A stretch of 6,036 bases of DNA from contig CAMPHD010000210.1 in NCBI GenBank assembly GCA_946885765.1, positions 1 to 6,036 on the forward strand, read 5' to 3'. The translations under genes were made by a program, and so were the position numbers. This DNA comes from an uncultured Thalassospira sp. Its GTDB lineage: Bacteria; Pseudomonadota; Alphaproteobacteria; Rhodospirillales_A; Thalassospiraceae. The notes below the pieces were generated by a model, which saw only the letters and a program-made list of their open reading frames with translations, did no database searches and was not told where the DNA came from. Shown one piece after another: positions 1 to 6,036 of the stretch; within the stretch, counting starts at the first letter, position 1; the number at the start of each line of letters is the position of its first letter.

Positions 1-702
1 GACGGCCAGTGCCTCGCCGCCCCCGAGCCGACGACGGGCACCGACAGCCTGTGCAATGGCACCGGCAGCCGTATCAGCATTGATATTGTATGTCTGACCG
101 TCTTCACCAACCCCTATCGGTGCAATTACCGGAATAATGTCGGTATTGATGAAGCAATCAAGCACATGCGGATTGACTTCGACCGGTTCACCGACAAAGC
201 CCAGATCAAGGACCTTCTCGATATTGCTTTCGGGATCGCGCTTGGTGCGTTGCAGTTTGCGCGCCTTGATCAGATGGGCATCCTTGCCACACAGACCAAC
301 GCTGACACCCCCGGCTCGGTTGATGTTCGAAACGATTTCCTTGTTGATCTTGCCGGCCAGAACCATTTCGACAACGTCGATGGTCTGCTGGTCGGTCACG
401 CGAAGGCCGTCAACAAATTCGGACTGGATGTTAAGCTCTTTCAGCATCTGACCGATCTGCGGACCGCCGCCGTGCACAACGATCGGGTTCATGCCGACCT
501 GCTTTAACAGCACCATATCCTGGGCAAACAGGCGTGCCAGTTCCGGGTCGCCCATTGCGTGCCCGCCATATTTAACCACGATCGTCTGACCGTTATAGCG
601 TCGCATATAGGGAAGAGCCTCGGACAGGACCTTGGCACGTGCCAGCGTCCGGTACGCGCTGGATTCCGAGTTTTCTTCTTCAGAACGGACTTCTTCGTTC
701 AT
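1..702 (-). CDS. argB: Acetylglutamate kinase (ArgB), 3' end cut by window edge
   Basis: This cytoplasmic enzyme phosphorylates N-acetyl-L-glutamate with ATP, the second step of arginine biosynthesis. The first 234 codons are visible; about 300 residues is usual, so the C-terminal part lies outside. Seen motifs: KYGGHAM (44-50) and HGGGPQI (77-83), the Gly-rich loops for phosphate and substrate; FVDGLRVTD (96-104); GLCGKD (136-141); PVIAPIG (191-197); [12 protein letters not shown] (206-217). Residues 16-36 look like the N-terminal helix seen in hexameric, arginine-inhibited kinases such as that of Pseudomonas, so feedback inhibition by arginine is inferred. An acidic stretch of about 15 residues precedes it. 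The ATG at 702 is preceded by GGGGAAAAG, a modest ribosome binding site. It follows yihA by 38 bp with no terminator seen and is probably co-transcribed. Odd point: residues 222-234 ([12 protein letters not shown] region) do not show the expected LxLTDVxGV motif, which may mean a local insertion. Confidence 0.95.
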   Translation of the reverse strand, partial: MNEEVRSEEENSESSAYRTLARAKVLSEALPYMRRYNGQTIVVKYGGHAMGDPELARLFAQDMVLLKQVGMNPIVVHGGGPQIGQMLKELNIQSEFVDGLRVTDQQTIDVVEMVLAGKINKEIVSNINRAGGVSVGLCGKDAHLIKARKLQRTKRDPESNIEKVLDLGFVGEPVEVNPHVLDCFINTDIIPVIAPIGVGEDGQTYNINADTAAGAIAQAVGARRRLGGGEALAV

Positions 703-740
703 GTCTTTTCCCCAATCGTTATACGAGCGCTATCGGGTAA

Positions 741-1403
741 TTATAGCAGCGTTGCGATTTCTGCGCGAAGCGCCTCAAGGCCAGTGCCTTTTTCGCTTGA
801 TGTCGCGAAAAGCTGCGACAGGGCAGCAGGATGTTTTTTCACCGCTTCGACCACTTCGCGAATGCGTTTTTCCATCTGGCCTTTTTTAAGCTTGTCGGCC
901 TTGGTCAGCACAATCTGATAAGACACGGCAGCTTCATCAAGCATCTTCATCATTTCAAGATCGGCCTTCATAAAGCCGTGCCGGGAATCGATCAAAACAA
1001 ACACACGACGCAACGTCACACGTCCGCGCAGATATTGTTTGATCACATTCTGCCATGTATCGACGATATCCTTGGGTGCCTTGGCAAAACCATAGCCCGG
1101 TAAATCGACAATATTAAGGGCACCGTCCAGGTCGAAATAGTTCAGCTGCTGGGTCCGACCGGGCGTGTTTGACGTCCGGGCCATATCCTTGCGGCCGGTT
1201 ATGGCATTAAAAAGGCTGGATTTTCCAACATTGGACCGGCCTGCAAGGCAGATTTCGATCTTGTCTTCGGGCGGTAGCTGTTCAAGTTGCGCCACCCCCA
1301 ACATGAAAGTAACCGGGCGGGAAAACAGTTTCCGCCCGGCTTCGATCTGAGCCGATTCAAATGTCGGGATTGCAGTTGCCGATGGCAATTTTTCTTCGGT
1401 CAT
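741..1403 (-). CDS. yihA: Ribosome biogenesis GTP-binding protein YihA/EngB (YsxC)
   Basis: This is a 220-residue small GTPase of the TrmE-Era-EngA-EngB-Septin-like class, known to be needed for large ribosomal subunit assembly in the cytoplasm. All GTP-binding motifs are present: G1 P-loop GRSNVGKS (55-62), G2 Thr in TPGRTQ (80-85), G3 DLPG (100-103), G4 TKAD (167-170) and G5 SSE (202-204). The family-specific GYGFAKAP follows G3. The length is normal and a single G domain fills almost the whole protein, with an N-terminal extension of about 45 residues. The ATG at 1403 is supported by AAGGAA about 6 nt upstream. It sits 54 bp after yidC and 38 bp before argB on the same strand, an order common in alphaproteobacteria. 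Nothing is broken or missing. Confidence 0.97.
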   Translation of the reverse strand: MTEEKLPSATAIPTFESAQIEAGRKLFSRPVTFMLGVAQLEQLPPEDKIEICLAGRSNVGKSSLFNAITGRKDMARTSNTPGRTQQLNYFDLDGALNIVDLPGYGFAKAPKDIVDTWQNVIKQYLRGRVTLRRVFVLIDSRHGFMKADLEMMKMLDEAAVSYQIVLTKADKLKKGQMEKRIREVVEAVKKHPAALSQLFATSSEKGTGLEALRAEIATLL

Positions 1404-1448
1404 TATCGTTCCTTGAGCCCGCAGGGCGCAGCACGCCCGCGCGGGAAG

Positions 1449-1470
1449 GATGGGGGATCAAACCCCCATC
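1449..1470 (-). other. Hairpin spanning the yidC stop codon
   Basis: A perfect 8-bp inverted repeat (GATGGGGG / CCCCCATC) with a 6-nt loop lies across the end of yidC; part of the TGA stop is in the loop. On the coding strand no U-tract follows (CTTCCCGCG comes next), so it does not fit a standard intrinsic terminator. A second small stem (GGGCG/CGCCC, 1424-1438) lies further along the 54-bp gap. I infer a role in 3' end stability, RNA processing or partial attenuation between yidC and yihA, if it has any role. Confidence 0.45.
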
Positions 1471-3173
1471 TTGTACATGATGTAACGTTGCTGTGCGATC
1501 GACAGCGTGTTGTTCCATGCCCAATAGATCACAAGACCCGCCGGGAAGCTTGCCAGCATGAAGGTAAAGATCAGCGGCAGGAACATCATGATCTTGGCCT
1601 GCGTCGGATCAGCCGGTGCCGGGTTCAGCTTCTGCTGCAAGAACATGGTGATCCCCATGATCAGCGGCCATACACCAATCATCAGCATCTGCGGCGGATC
1701 CCACGGGATCAGACCAAACAGATTGAACAGCGACGTCGGATCCGGTGCCGAAAGGTCCTGAATCCAGCCAAAGAACGGTGCGTGGCGCATTTCGATATTC
1801 ACAAACAGCACCTTGTAAAGTGCGAAGAATACCGGAATCTGAACCACAATCGGCAGGCAACCCGAAGCAGGGTTGATCTTCTCGCGCTTGTAAAGCGCCA
1901 TCATTTCCTGCTGCTGACGCTGGCGGTCATCCTTGAACTGCTCGCGCATCTTGGTGATTTGCGGCTGCAGTTTCTTCATCGCACTCATGGATTTGTACGA
2001 CTTGTTGGCCAACGGGAACATCACGGCCTTCACCAGAACGGTGAAGATCAGGATGGAAACGCCGAAGTTGCCAACCAGATGGTTCAGCCACTGCAGGAAC
2101 AGGAAGAACGGTTTGGTCAGGAAGTAGAACCAGCCGAAATCAATCGCGAGGTCGAAATTGGTGATGCCATATTCATTGGCATAAGCGTCCAGAACAGACA
2201 CTTCCTTGGCACCGGCAAACAGACGGGTTTCCGAAGCCGCTTCGGCACCGGCCGCAACCGTGCGGGCCGCACCAAGATAATCGGTCTGGTATTTGTCGGA
2301 ATTCTCGGCAACATGGTGGCTGAAACGTGTGGTCAGTGCCTCGTCCGAGGACGGCGCCAGCGCAACCAGCCAGTATTTGTCGGTAATGCCAAGCCAACCA
2401 CCAGTGGTTTTCTTTTCCACGGCACCGTCTTCGGCAAGATCATCATAATCGATTTCGGTCAGGGTGCCGTCAATGACACCAAGCGGGCCTTCATGCAGGA
2501 TATAGAACCCTGCCGTGGTCGGTTTGCCCTTGCGCGAAATCAGGCCGTAAGGATACAGGGTGACATCGGAACCGCTGTCGTTTTTGACCGACTGTTTGAT
2601 CGAGAACATATAGTTCTCGTCGATCGAAATTTCGCGGTTGAAGGTCAGGCCACTGCCGTTGTCCCAGCTCAGCATTACCGGTTTTGCCGGCGTCAGTTCA
2701 TTGGAACTTGCGATCCACTGGGTATCGCTGTTCGGAACGCTGACAGACTTGTCGGCGGCAACCCAGCCAAATTCGGCAAAGTATGCGTTGTCGCTACCGG
2801 TCGGGTTCAGAACGTGGATCAGCGGACTGTCCGGTTCTTCGGTCTCGCGATAATCCTGCAACTGGATGTCGTCAATCACGCCACCAACCAGACGGATCGA
2901 ACCCTCGACACGCGGGGTTTCGATCTTGATACGCGGAGCTTTTGCAAGTGCTGCGTCGCGGTTGACGACCGGAGCCGCCGGTGCAGCACCACCCGGCACA
3001 CTGGGCACGTTCGAGGCAGCCTGCGGTACAGTATTGCCATTGACGTCAAGTTGTTCGCGAACTTGCGCTTCCCGATCCTGCGGCGCAGGTTCGGGAGCGA
3101 AAAAGAATTGGAACCCGACAAGGATTGCGACCGAAGCTGCAATCGCAATCCACAGGTTACGTTGTTCGTTCAT
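1458..3173 (-). CDS. yidC: Membrane protein insertase YidC
   Basis: This is a 571-residue Oxa1/YidC/Alb3-family insertase of the inner membrane. It inserts and folds membrane proteins alone or with SecYEG. An N-terminal anchor (about 7-25) is followed by a Pro/Ala-rich linker (26-80) and the large Gram-negative periplasmic beta domain (about 80-335). Hydrophobic helices lie near 345-365, 371-390, 438-458, 494-512 and 527-550. Between the second and third of these is the charged cytoplasmic hairpin (393-435), with PLANKSYKSM and the Gln-rich RQRQQQEMM. The groove charge is Lys382 (TVLVKAVMFPL), where E. coli has Arg366; Lys is usual in alphaproteobacteria as I recall. The family motif GCLPIVVQIPVFFALYKVL is at 438-456. 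The tail is short and not strongly basic. The ATG at 3173 has AGAGG 3 nt upstream. It lies 60 bp after yidD, its functional partner. Confidence 0.97.
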   Translation of the reverse strand: MNEQRNLWIAIAASVAILVGFQFFFAPEPAPQDREAQVREQLDVNGNTVPQAASNVPSVPGGAAPAAPVVNRDAALAKAPRIKIETPRVEGSIRLVGGVIDDIQLQDYRETEEPDSPLIHVLNPTGSDNAYFAEFGWVAADKSVSVPNSDTQWIASSNELTPAKPVMLSWDNGSGLTFNREISIDENYMFSIKQSVKNDSGSDVTLYPYGLISRKGKPTTAGFYILHEGPLGVIDGTLTEIDYDDLAEDGAVEKKTTGGWLGITDKYWLVALAPSSDEALTTRFSHHVAENSDKYQTDYLGAARTVAAGAEAASETRLFAGAKEVSVLDAYANEYGITNFDLAIDFGWFYFLTKPFFLFLQWLNHLVGNFGVSILIFTVLVKAVMFPLANKSYKSMSAMKKLQPQITKMREQFKDDRQRQQQEMMALYKREKINPASGCLPIVVQIPVFFALYKVLFVNIEMRHAPFFGWIQDLSAPDPTSLFNLFGLIPWDPPQMLMIGVWPLIMGITMFLQQKLNPAPADPTQAKIMMFLPLIFTFMLASFPAGLVIYWAWNNTLSIAQQRYIMYKMGV

Positions 3174-3233
3174 CGCCTCTTTCCGCTTTCGTCCGGCGGC
3201 GAAGAACGCCTGACCGGTATTCTATTTACATGA
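3174..3233 (-). other. yidD-yidC intergenic gap
   Basis: This 60-bp gap holds the yidC ribosome binding site (AGAGG) and a short GGCG-AAGAA-CGCC stem (3198-3210). I see no promoter of good quality and no U-tract, so read-through from yidD into yidC is expected. Confidence 0.5.
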
Positions 3234-3536
3234 CTAAAGCGCCGTTAACCGGAGTTCATCCTCCGACGGCGCTTTGTTTTGTTCACAGCCACATCCGGGC
3301 ACGGGATCATAACCATGACCCCCCCATGGATGGCAACGCATTATCCGCTTAAAACCCATCCAGCCGCCTTTTATTGCCCCATGGCAGGCAAGGGCCTCCA
3401 TCATATAGGCCGAACAGGTCGGCTGATATCTGCAGGACCACCCGATATAGGGCGATAAAAAGAGCTGGTAGCCGCGAACCGCGATTTGAAGAAGACACGC
3501 CAAGGGGCCCACATTCGATCCGGGAAGGTTACTCAT
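3234..3536 (-). CDS. yidD: Membrane protein insertion efficiency factor YidD
   Basis: This is a 100-residue member of the YidD (Haemolytic, DUF37) family, a small membrane-associated protein that helps YidC-dependent insertion. An amphipathic/hydrophobic start (11-30, with [10 protein letters not shown]) precedes the family signatures [10 protein letters not shown] (35-44) and [14 protein letters not shown] (67-80). Conserved Cys35, Cys41 and Cys68 are present, and Cys82 and Cys84 are extra. The tail after residue 85 is charged and encodes the strong hairpin described separately. Its ATG overlaps the rnpA TGA (ATGA, 3533-3536), and AGGAG lies about 10 nt upstream inside rnpA, so translational coupling to rnpA is likely. 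The rnpA-yidD-yidC order is classic. Confidence 0.96.
   Translation of the reverse strand: MSNLPGSNVGPLACLLQIAVRGYQLFLSPYIGWSCRYQPTCSAYMMEALACHGAIKGGWMGFKRIMRCHPWGGHGYDPVPGCGCEQNKAPSEDELRLTAL
3236..3280 (+). terminator. Strong hairpin in the yidD 3' end, terminator-like on the plus strand
   Basis: A perfect 10-bp outer stem (AAAGCGCCGT, 3236-3245, with ACGGCGCTTT, 3266-3275) encloses a second 5-bp stem (CGGAG, 3250-3254, with CTCCG, 3261-3265) and a 6-nt loop. On the plus strand it is followed by GTTTTG, a good intrinsic terminator layout, so it could stop antisense transcription entering from the yidC side. On the minus (coding) strand only CTTTAGTC follows, so termination there should be weak; it may act as an attenuator, a processing site or a 3' stabiliser for rpmH-rnpA-yidD mRNA. 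The whole structure lies inside the last codons and stop of yidD. Confidence 0.55.
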
Positions 3537-3991
3537 TTCGCAGAGTCTCCTGCCTTCGTCACACCACCGGGTCTGGATCCACGTCCCTTGCGGGGCCGTT
3601 GACCATCCGGGGCAGAAGGTTTGGCATCAGGGATACGCCGCAGGGCAAACCGCATGTCATCAACCAGTTTTTCAAAGTCCCGGTCAATGGTCTGTTGACG
3701 ACCGATCACGACATAATCCCAACCGGGCAATGCCATTTCCATCATCAATTGATCTGCCACAGCACGCAAACGCCGCCGAACGCGATTGCGAACGACGGCC
3801 TTGCCCACCTTTTTGGTGACGGTAAATCCGACTCGTGCGAGTCGATCCTCACCGGCGTATTCTGTGTCCGGTTTGATCCCGGGACGCGGAGCGCCCTGAA
3901 GGATCAATCCTTGTGTAACCCATTTCCGGCGGGTGCCTGCGACGCGAAGAAATTCTGCGCGCTTTTTCAAGCGTTCCACCGAAACGGTCAC
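3533..3991 (-). CDS. rnpA: Ribonuclease P protein component (RnpA)
   Basis: This is the basic protein subunit that, with the RnpB RNA, matures the 5' ends of tRNAs in the cytoplasm. It has 152 residues. [13 protein letters not shown] (5-17) is the typical start. [21 protein letters not shown] (56-76) carries the RNR signature at 68-70 that contacts the catalytic RNA. The core ends near residue 120. A further 30 residues form a Pro/Gly/Arg/Lys-rich, probably disordered tail, so the protein is longer than the usual 110-125. The start is taken as GTG at 3991, because the only nearby ATG (3996) runs into a stop after two codons. No clear Shine-Dalgarno precedes it, and the rpmH stop ends 4 nt upstream, which suggests translational coupling. 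A GTG at residue 5 is a less likely start. It overlaps yidD by 4 nt. Confidence 0.94.
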   Translation of the reverse strand: MTVSVERLKKRAEFLRVAGTRRKWVTQGLILQGAPRPGIKPDTEYAGEDRLARVGFTVTKKVGKAVVRNRVRRRLRAVADQLMMEMALPGWDYVVIGRQQTIDRDFEKLVDDMRFALRRIPDAKPSAPDGQRPRKGRGSRPGGVTKAGDSAK

Positions 3992-3995
3992 AACA

Positions 3996-4130
3996 TTAGG
4001 CCGACAGACGCTTGCGGCCCTTGGCGCGGCGTGCGGTCAGCACACGGCGGCCACCGACGGTCGCGCTGCGGGAACGGAAGCCGTGGCGGCGTTTCCGTAC
4101 GAGTTTGCTGGGCTGGTAGGTGCGCTTCAC
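3996..4130 (-). CDS. rpmH: 50S ribosomal protein L34 (RpmH)
   Basis: This 44-residue, very basic protein is a structural component of the large ribosomal subunit. The translation begins [20 protein letters not shown] and ends KGRKRLSA, which matches the L34 family over its full length; it is rich in Arg and Lys and contains the usual TVGGRRVL segment. The start codon is GTG at 4130, with GGAG (4139-4142) 8 nt upstream. It is the first gene of the rpmH-rnpA-yidD-yidC group and has a strong promoter about 50 bp upstream. The rnpA start lies 4 nt after its TAA. It was found by direct translation. Confidence 0.97.
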   Translation of the reverse strand: MKRTYQPSKLVRKRRHGFRSRSATVGGRRVLTARRAKGRKRLSA

Positions 4131-4180
4131 TGCACTTACTCCGTTCTAATAAAGGTAATCCAATAAAATTCGAGGTCCGC

Positions 4181-4209
4181 TGTATAGGACTTCACACCAT
4201 GGCTGTCAA
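4181..4209 (-). promoter_or_regulatory. Sigma70-type promoter for rpmH operon
   Basis: On the minus strand a perfect -35 box TTGACA (4204-4209) is separated by exactly 17 bp from a -10 box TATACA (4181-4186, 4 of 6 matches to TATAAT). Transcription should start near 4174-4176, giving an AU-rich leader of about 45 nt with the GGAG site for the rpmH GTG start. The bases after the -10 box are G/C-rich (GCGGACC), a discriminator type known from stringently controlled ribosomal promoters. Start-site mapping is not available, so activity is inferred. Confidence 0.75.
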
Positions 4210-4232
4210 TCGCGACAGGGTGAATTCCCCCA

Positions 4233-4272
4233 GAAAACCGGCAATGCCGCCGAGATTGCGTCCCGACGGCAT
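4233..4272 (-). terminator. Weak terminator candidate after the RTX gene
   Basis: Downstream of the RTX stop codon the minus strand has CGGC-ATT-GCCG (4239-4249) followed by GTTTTC. A competing 6-bp stem pairs ATGCCG with CGGCAT (4244-4249 with 4267-4272). Neither stem is long, but the position after the stop and before the rpmH promoter is right for a transcription end. Read-through cannot be excluded. Confidence 0.3.
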
Positions 4273-4288
4273 CCAAAGCGCCTTTTCG

Positions 4289-6036
4289 TCACCACTCGAT
4301 ACGTTCGACATTGGAAAATGTCAACTCGGTTCCATCAGAAAATACAATGGTTCCCGACGAATCGGTGGAGAGTTCCATATAGTTGTGTTTCGATTTCGTA
4401 ATGCTGCCTTCATCCAGAACGATGGTCCAGTCACTCGAATCGATATTGCCACCATTGGCGCTATGCAATTCGATGGTATCGGTGGTCCAGCCATTGGCCC
4501 CGCCATCCACGTGATCCGCCCCGTCACCCATATTGAAAATAAACAGGTCCGATCCGCCACCGCCGTAAAGCTGGTCATCACCGGTACCGCCGATCAGGGT
4601 ATCGTCGTCATCCCCGCCCAGCAGCATATCGGCACCATCGCCGCCAGACAGGGTGTCACGTCCTGCCCCGCCGGTCAGGGTGTCATTACCGTCTTCGCCA
4701 TACAGCCAGTCGTCGTCGCCACCACCATCAATGATGTCGTTACCCGAACCGCCATATAGCGTATCCCTGCCCCAGCCAGTGGTCAGCGTATCGTTGCCCG
4801 ATCCGCCGTCGAAATAGTTGGTTCCACCATCGGCTGTCAGGATGTCGTTGCCGTCACCACCAAGGAAGGTGTCGTTACCATAACCGCCATGGATGGAGTC
4901 GTTTCCGCCTTCACCCCAAACGGTGTTGCTGCCCCCGCTGACGTCAATGCGATCATTGCCGCCTCCCGAGGCGACCGTATCATTGCCGCTGCCTGCCGTG
5001 ATGCTGTCGTCACCACTGCCGGTCACGATGATATTGCGGCCCTCGCCACCGGTAACCGTGTTATTGCCCTCACCGGCATCGATATAATCGTCATTGCTGC
5101 CAACACTGATCGTATCGTTACCTGTACCGGTCCATATCCGGTTGTTACCTTCACCGGCACTGACGATATTGTTACCGTCACCACCAATAATGGTATCGCC
5201 GCCGCTGCCACTATAAATGGTGTCGTTGCCCGCACCCGTCTGGATGGTATTGGCGCCTTCGTTGGCATAAACAATGTTATCGCCGCCACTGGCATGGATC
5301 TTGTCACTGCCACTGCCGCCGGTAACATAGTCATTGCCTTCACCGGCATAGATCGTGTTTGTGCCTTCGCCACCATGGACGGTATCGTTTCCGGCACCGG
5401 CATCGATATAATCGTTGCCACCATCACCGGTGATACTGTCATCGCCGTCACCAGCATAAATCACGTCATTGCCGTTCCCGGCCCAGATCGTATCATTCCC
5501 GCCATTTGTCGAGACAGTGTCGTTCCCGCCACCTGCACCGATGGTGTCGTTTCCGGAACCGGTATAGAAAGTTTCGTTTGCTTCACCACCCCATCCGGTT
5601 TCATCGGGATCGACGATTTCCTCCTCGATGGTCACCAGAAGGATCGCTGTTGTGGTTGCGGTATCGTTGCCGTCCCGTGACCGGGCCGACACGGTCAATT
5701 CGAAAGTTCCGAAATAATCGCTTGCCGGTGTGATCGTCAGACCGCTTAGCTGCGACGCACTTAACGTCCAGGTCCCGTTCCCGTTATCGGTTCCGGCCGA
5801 AAGTGTTGCGCCATCGGGCACACCGCTAATCGTGATCATCAGGGTTTCGCTGCTGTCAGTCAGGGCTGCATCAATATCAAGGGCAACAGCATTGCCCTCA
5901 TCACCACTGGCATTCGACAGATCAAGTATCGGCGCGTCCGCGACACCGGCAACATCGACCGCAATGGTCTCGCTGGTCGTCGCAACATCGTCGCCATCAA
6001 CAGACCTTGCCGTCACCGTAAGACCGAATGATCCGC
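4289..6036 (-). CDS. Large RTX calcium-binding, type I secreted protein (C-terminal part; 5' end outside window)
   Basis: The frame is open to the window edge (first full codon at 6034), so 581 C-terminal residues are seen and the start is missing; the GTG at 6016 is not taken as a start because the domain continues upstream. Order of parts: tail of one Ig/cadherin-like repeat (1-28), one full repeat (29-136), a short acidic linker ([11 protein letters not shown]), 38 Gly/Asp nonapeptides (153-494), and a C-terminal region of 87 residues. That region ([31 protein letters not shown] and the end SNVERIEW) resembles type I secretion targets of RTX proteins. I infer export by an ABC/MFP/TolC system and folding on extracellular Ca2+. 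Repeats of Ig type plus RTX suggest a surface adhesin or biofilm protein; a hydrolase domain could still lie upstream. No secretion genes are in the window. The gene ends 158 bp before rpmH, an accessory gene next to a core operon. Confidence 0.9.
   Translation of the reverse strand, partial: GSFGLTVTARSVDGDDVATTSETIAVDVAGVADAPILDLSNASGDEGNAVALDIDAALTDSSETLMITISGVPDGATLSAGTDNGNGTWTLSASQLSGLTITPASDYFGTFELTVSARSRDGNDTATTTAILLVTIEEEIVDPDETGWGGEANETFYTGSGNDTIGAGGGNDTVSTNGGNDTIWAGNGNDVIYAGDGDDSITGDGGNDYIDAGAGNDTVHGGEGTNTIYAGEGNDYVTGGSGSDKIHASGGDNIVYANEGANTIQTGAGNDTIYSGSGGDTIIGGDGNNIVSAGEGNNRIWTGTGNDTISVGSNDDYIDAGEGNNTVTGGEGRNIIVTGSGDDSITAGSGNDTVASGGGNDRIDVSGGSNTVWGEGGNDSIHGGYGNDTFLGGDGNDILTADGGTNYFDGGSGNDTLTTGWGRDTLYGGSGNDIIDGGGDDDWLYGEDGNDTLTGGAGRDTLSGGDGADMLLGGDDDDTLIGGTGDDQLYGGGGSDLFIFNMGDGADHVDGGANGWTTDTIELHSANGGNIDSSDWTIVLDEGSITKSKHNYMELSTDSSGTIVFSDGTELTFSNVERIEW
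4553..5578 (-). repeat. RTX array: 38 uninterrupted nonapeptide repeats
   Basis: Read on the minus strand, 38 units of 27 bp follow each other with no insertion or deletion, covering residues 153-494 of the visible protein. The consensus is N-D-T-[IVL]-x-x-G-x-G, a phase shift of the classic GGxGxDxUx. Such units form a parallel beta roll in which two units make one turn and Asp and main-chain oxygens bind Ca2+. Units 1-29 mostly have Ile/Val at the hydrophobic position and often lack one Gly; units 30-38 mostly have Leu and the canonical GG. Nine units have Asn in place of the Ca2+ Asp (units 9, 12, 13, 16, 17, 20, 21, 25, 29), and unit 1 has Glu. Confidence 0.95.
5627..6034 (-). repeat. Ig/cadherin-like repeats of 108 residues (one full, one partial)
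   Basis: The segment [16 protein letters not shown] at the window edge recurs 108 residues later as [16 protein letters not shown]. The intervening unit contains [19 protein letters not shown] and [14 protein letters not shown]. This pattern is typical of tandem cadherin/VCBS-type extracellular domains of bacterial adhesins, where a conserved [ST]ARxxDGxD segment closes each domain. More copies probably lie upstream. The last copy runs directly into an acidic linker before the RTX array. The exact domain family is not certain by eye. Confidence 0.8.

Noticed and set aside
137..507. Plus-strand frames of 104 and 113 codons
   Set aside because: They are antisense to argB, whose motifs are unambiguous on the minus strand.
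703..740. Possible separate promoter or terminator for argB
   Set aside because: The 38-bp gap shows only a tiny AGCGCT palindrome and no paired -35/-10 boxes or U-tract.
1287..3233. 648-codon open frame on the plus strand opposite yidC
   Set aside because: It is antisense to a clearly conserved yidC, has low-complexity Arg/His/Gln-rich translation with no recognisable domain, and no credible start; it results from codon bias of the opposite strand.
3341..3355. TTATCC-containing site near rnpA/rpmH as a DnaA box or replication origin
   Set aside because: It lies in the yidD coding sequence, lacks the CACA part of a DnaA box, and no cluster of boxes or dnaA gene is present; in alphaproteobacteria rpmH is often not at the origin.
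3374..4759. 461-codon plus-strand frame opposite yidD, rnpA, rpmH and the RTX end
   Set aside because: It crosses three real genes and an intergenic promoter on the other strand, and its translation matches no family I recognise.
4553..5578. Regular short repeats that could be taken for a CRISPR array or satellite DNA
   Set aside because: The 27-bp units are degenerate at the DNA level but conserved as Gly/Asp nonapeptides in one long frame, so they are protein repeats.
4889..5680. Plus-strand frame of 263 codons with repetitive translation
   Set aside because: Its repetitiveness is inherited from the 27-bp RTX units on the opposite strand; shadow frames inside the same region on the minus strand are explained in the same way.

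Overview
The window reads as a chromosomal segment of an alphaproteobacterium, most likely of the Rhodospirillales. I infer a marine Thalassospira-like genome from the look of the proteins, and this is not proven. The clues are the ArgB N-terminus ([11 protein letters not shown] then KYGGHAM), the YidC stretch PLANKSY with Lys at the position where E. coli has the groove Arg, a typical 44-residue L34, and the gene order rpmH-rnpA-yidD-yidC-yihA-argB. Every supported gene lies on the minus strand, so transcription runs from high to low coordinates.

Right part (4289-6036): the 3' portion of a large secreted RTX protein. It shows one complete Ig/cadherin-like repeat and the tail of another, spaced 108 residues apart. 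These are followed by 38 consecutive glycine/aspartate nonapeptides without a register break, and a C-terminal type I secretion target region ending in NVERIEW. The start of the gene is outside the window.

Middle (3174-4288): a 158-bp intergenic region holds a near-consensus sigma70 promoter (TTGACA, 17 bp, TATACA) directed at rpmH. It is followed by rpmH (GTG start, L34), rnpA (GTG start 4 nt after the rpmH stop) and yidD (its ATG overlaps the rnpA stop as ATGA). A strong two-tier hairpin covers the 3' end of yidD. Its U-tract faces the opposite (plus) strand.

Left part (1-3173): yidC (membrane insertase), yihA/engB (ribosome assembly GTPase) and the 5' 234 codons of argB (N-acetylglutamate kinase), with gaps of 60, 54 and 38 bp. 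The block links ribosome production (L34, YihA), RNase P protein for tRNA maturation, and inner-membrane protein insertion (YidD, YidC). argB is a metabolic gene that follows on the same strand.

The least ordinary signals are a four-unit super-periodicity of Asp-to-Asn changes in the RTX array, a two-block hydrophobic pattern in the same array, the yidD hairpin, and an apparent Gly/Arg-rich departure from the ArgB family pattern at the window edge. I see no RNA gene, mobile element or CRISPR array, and no new multi-gene system. The long plus-strand open frames are antisense shadows of these genes.
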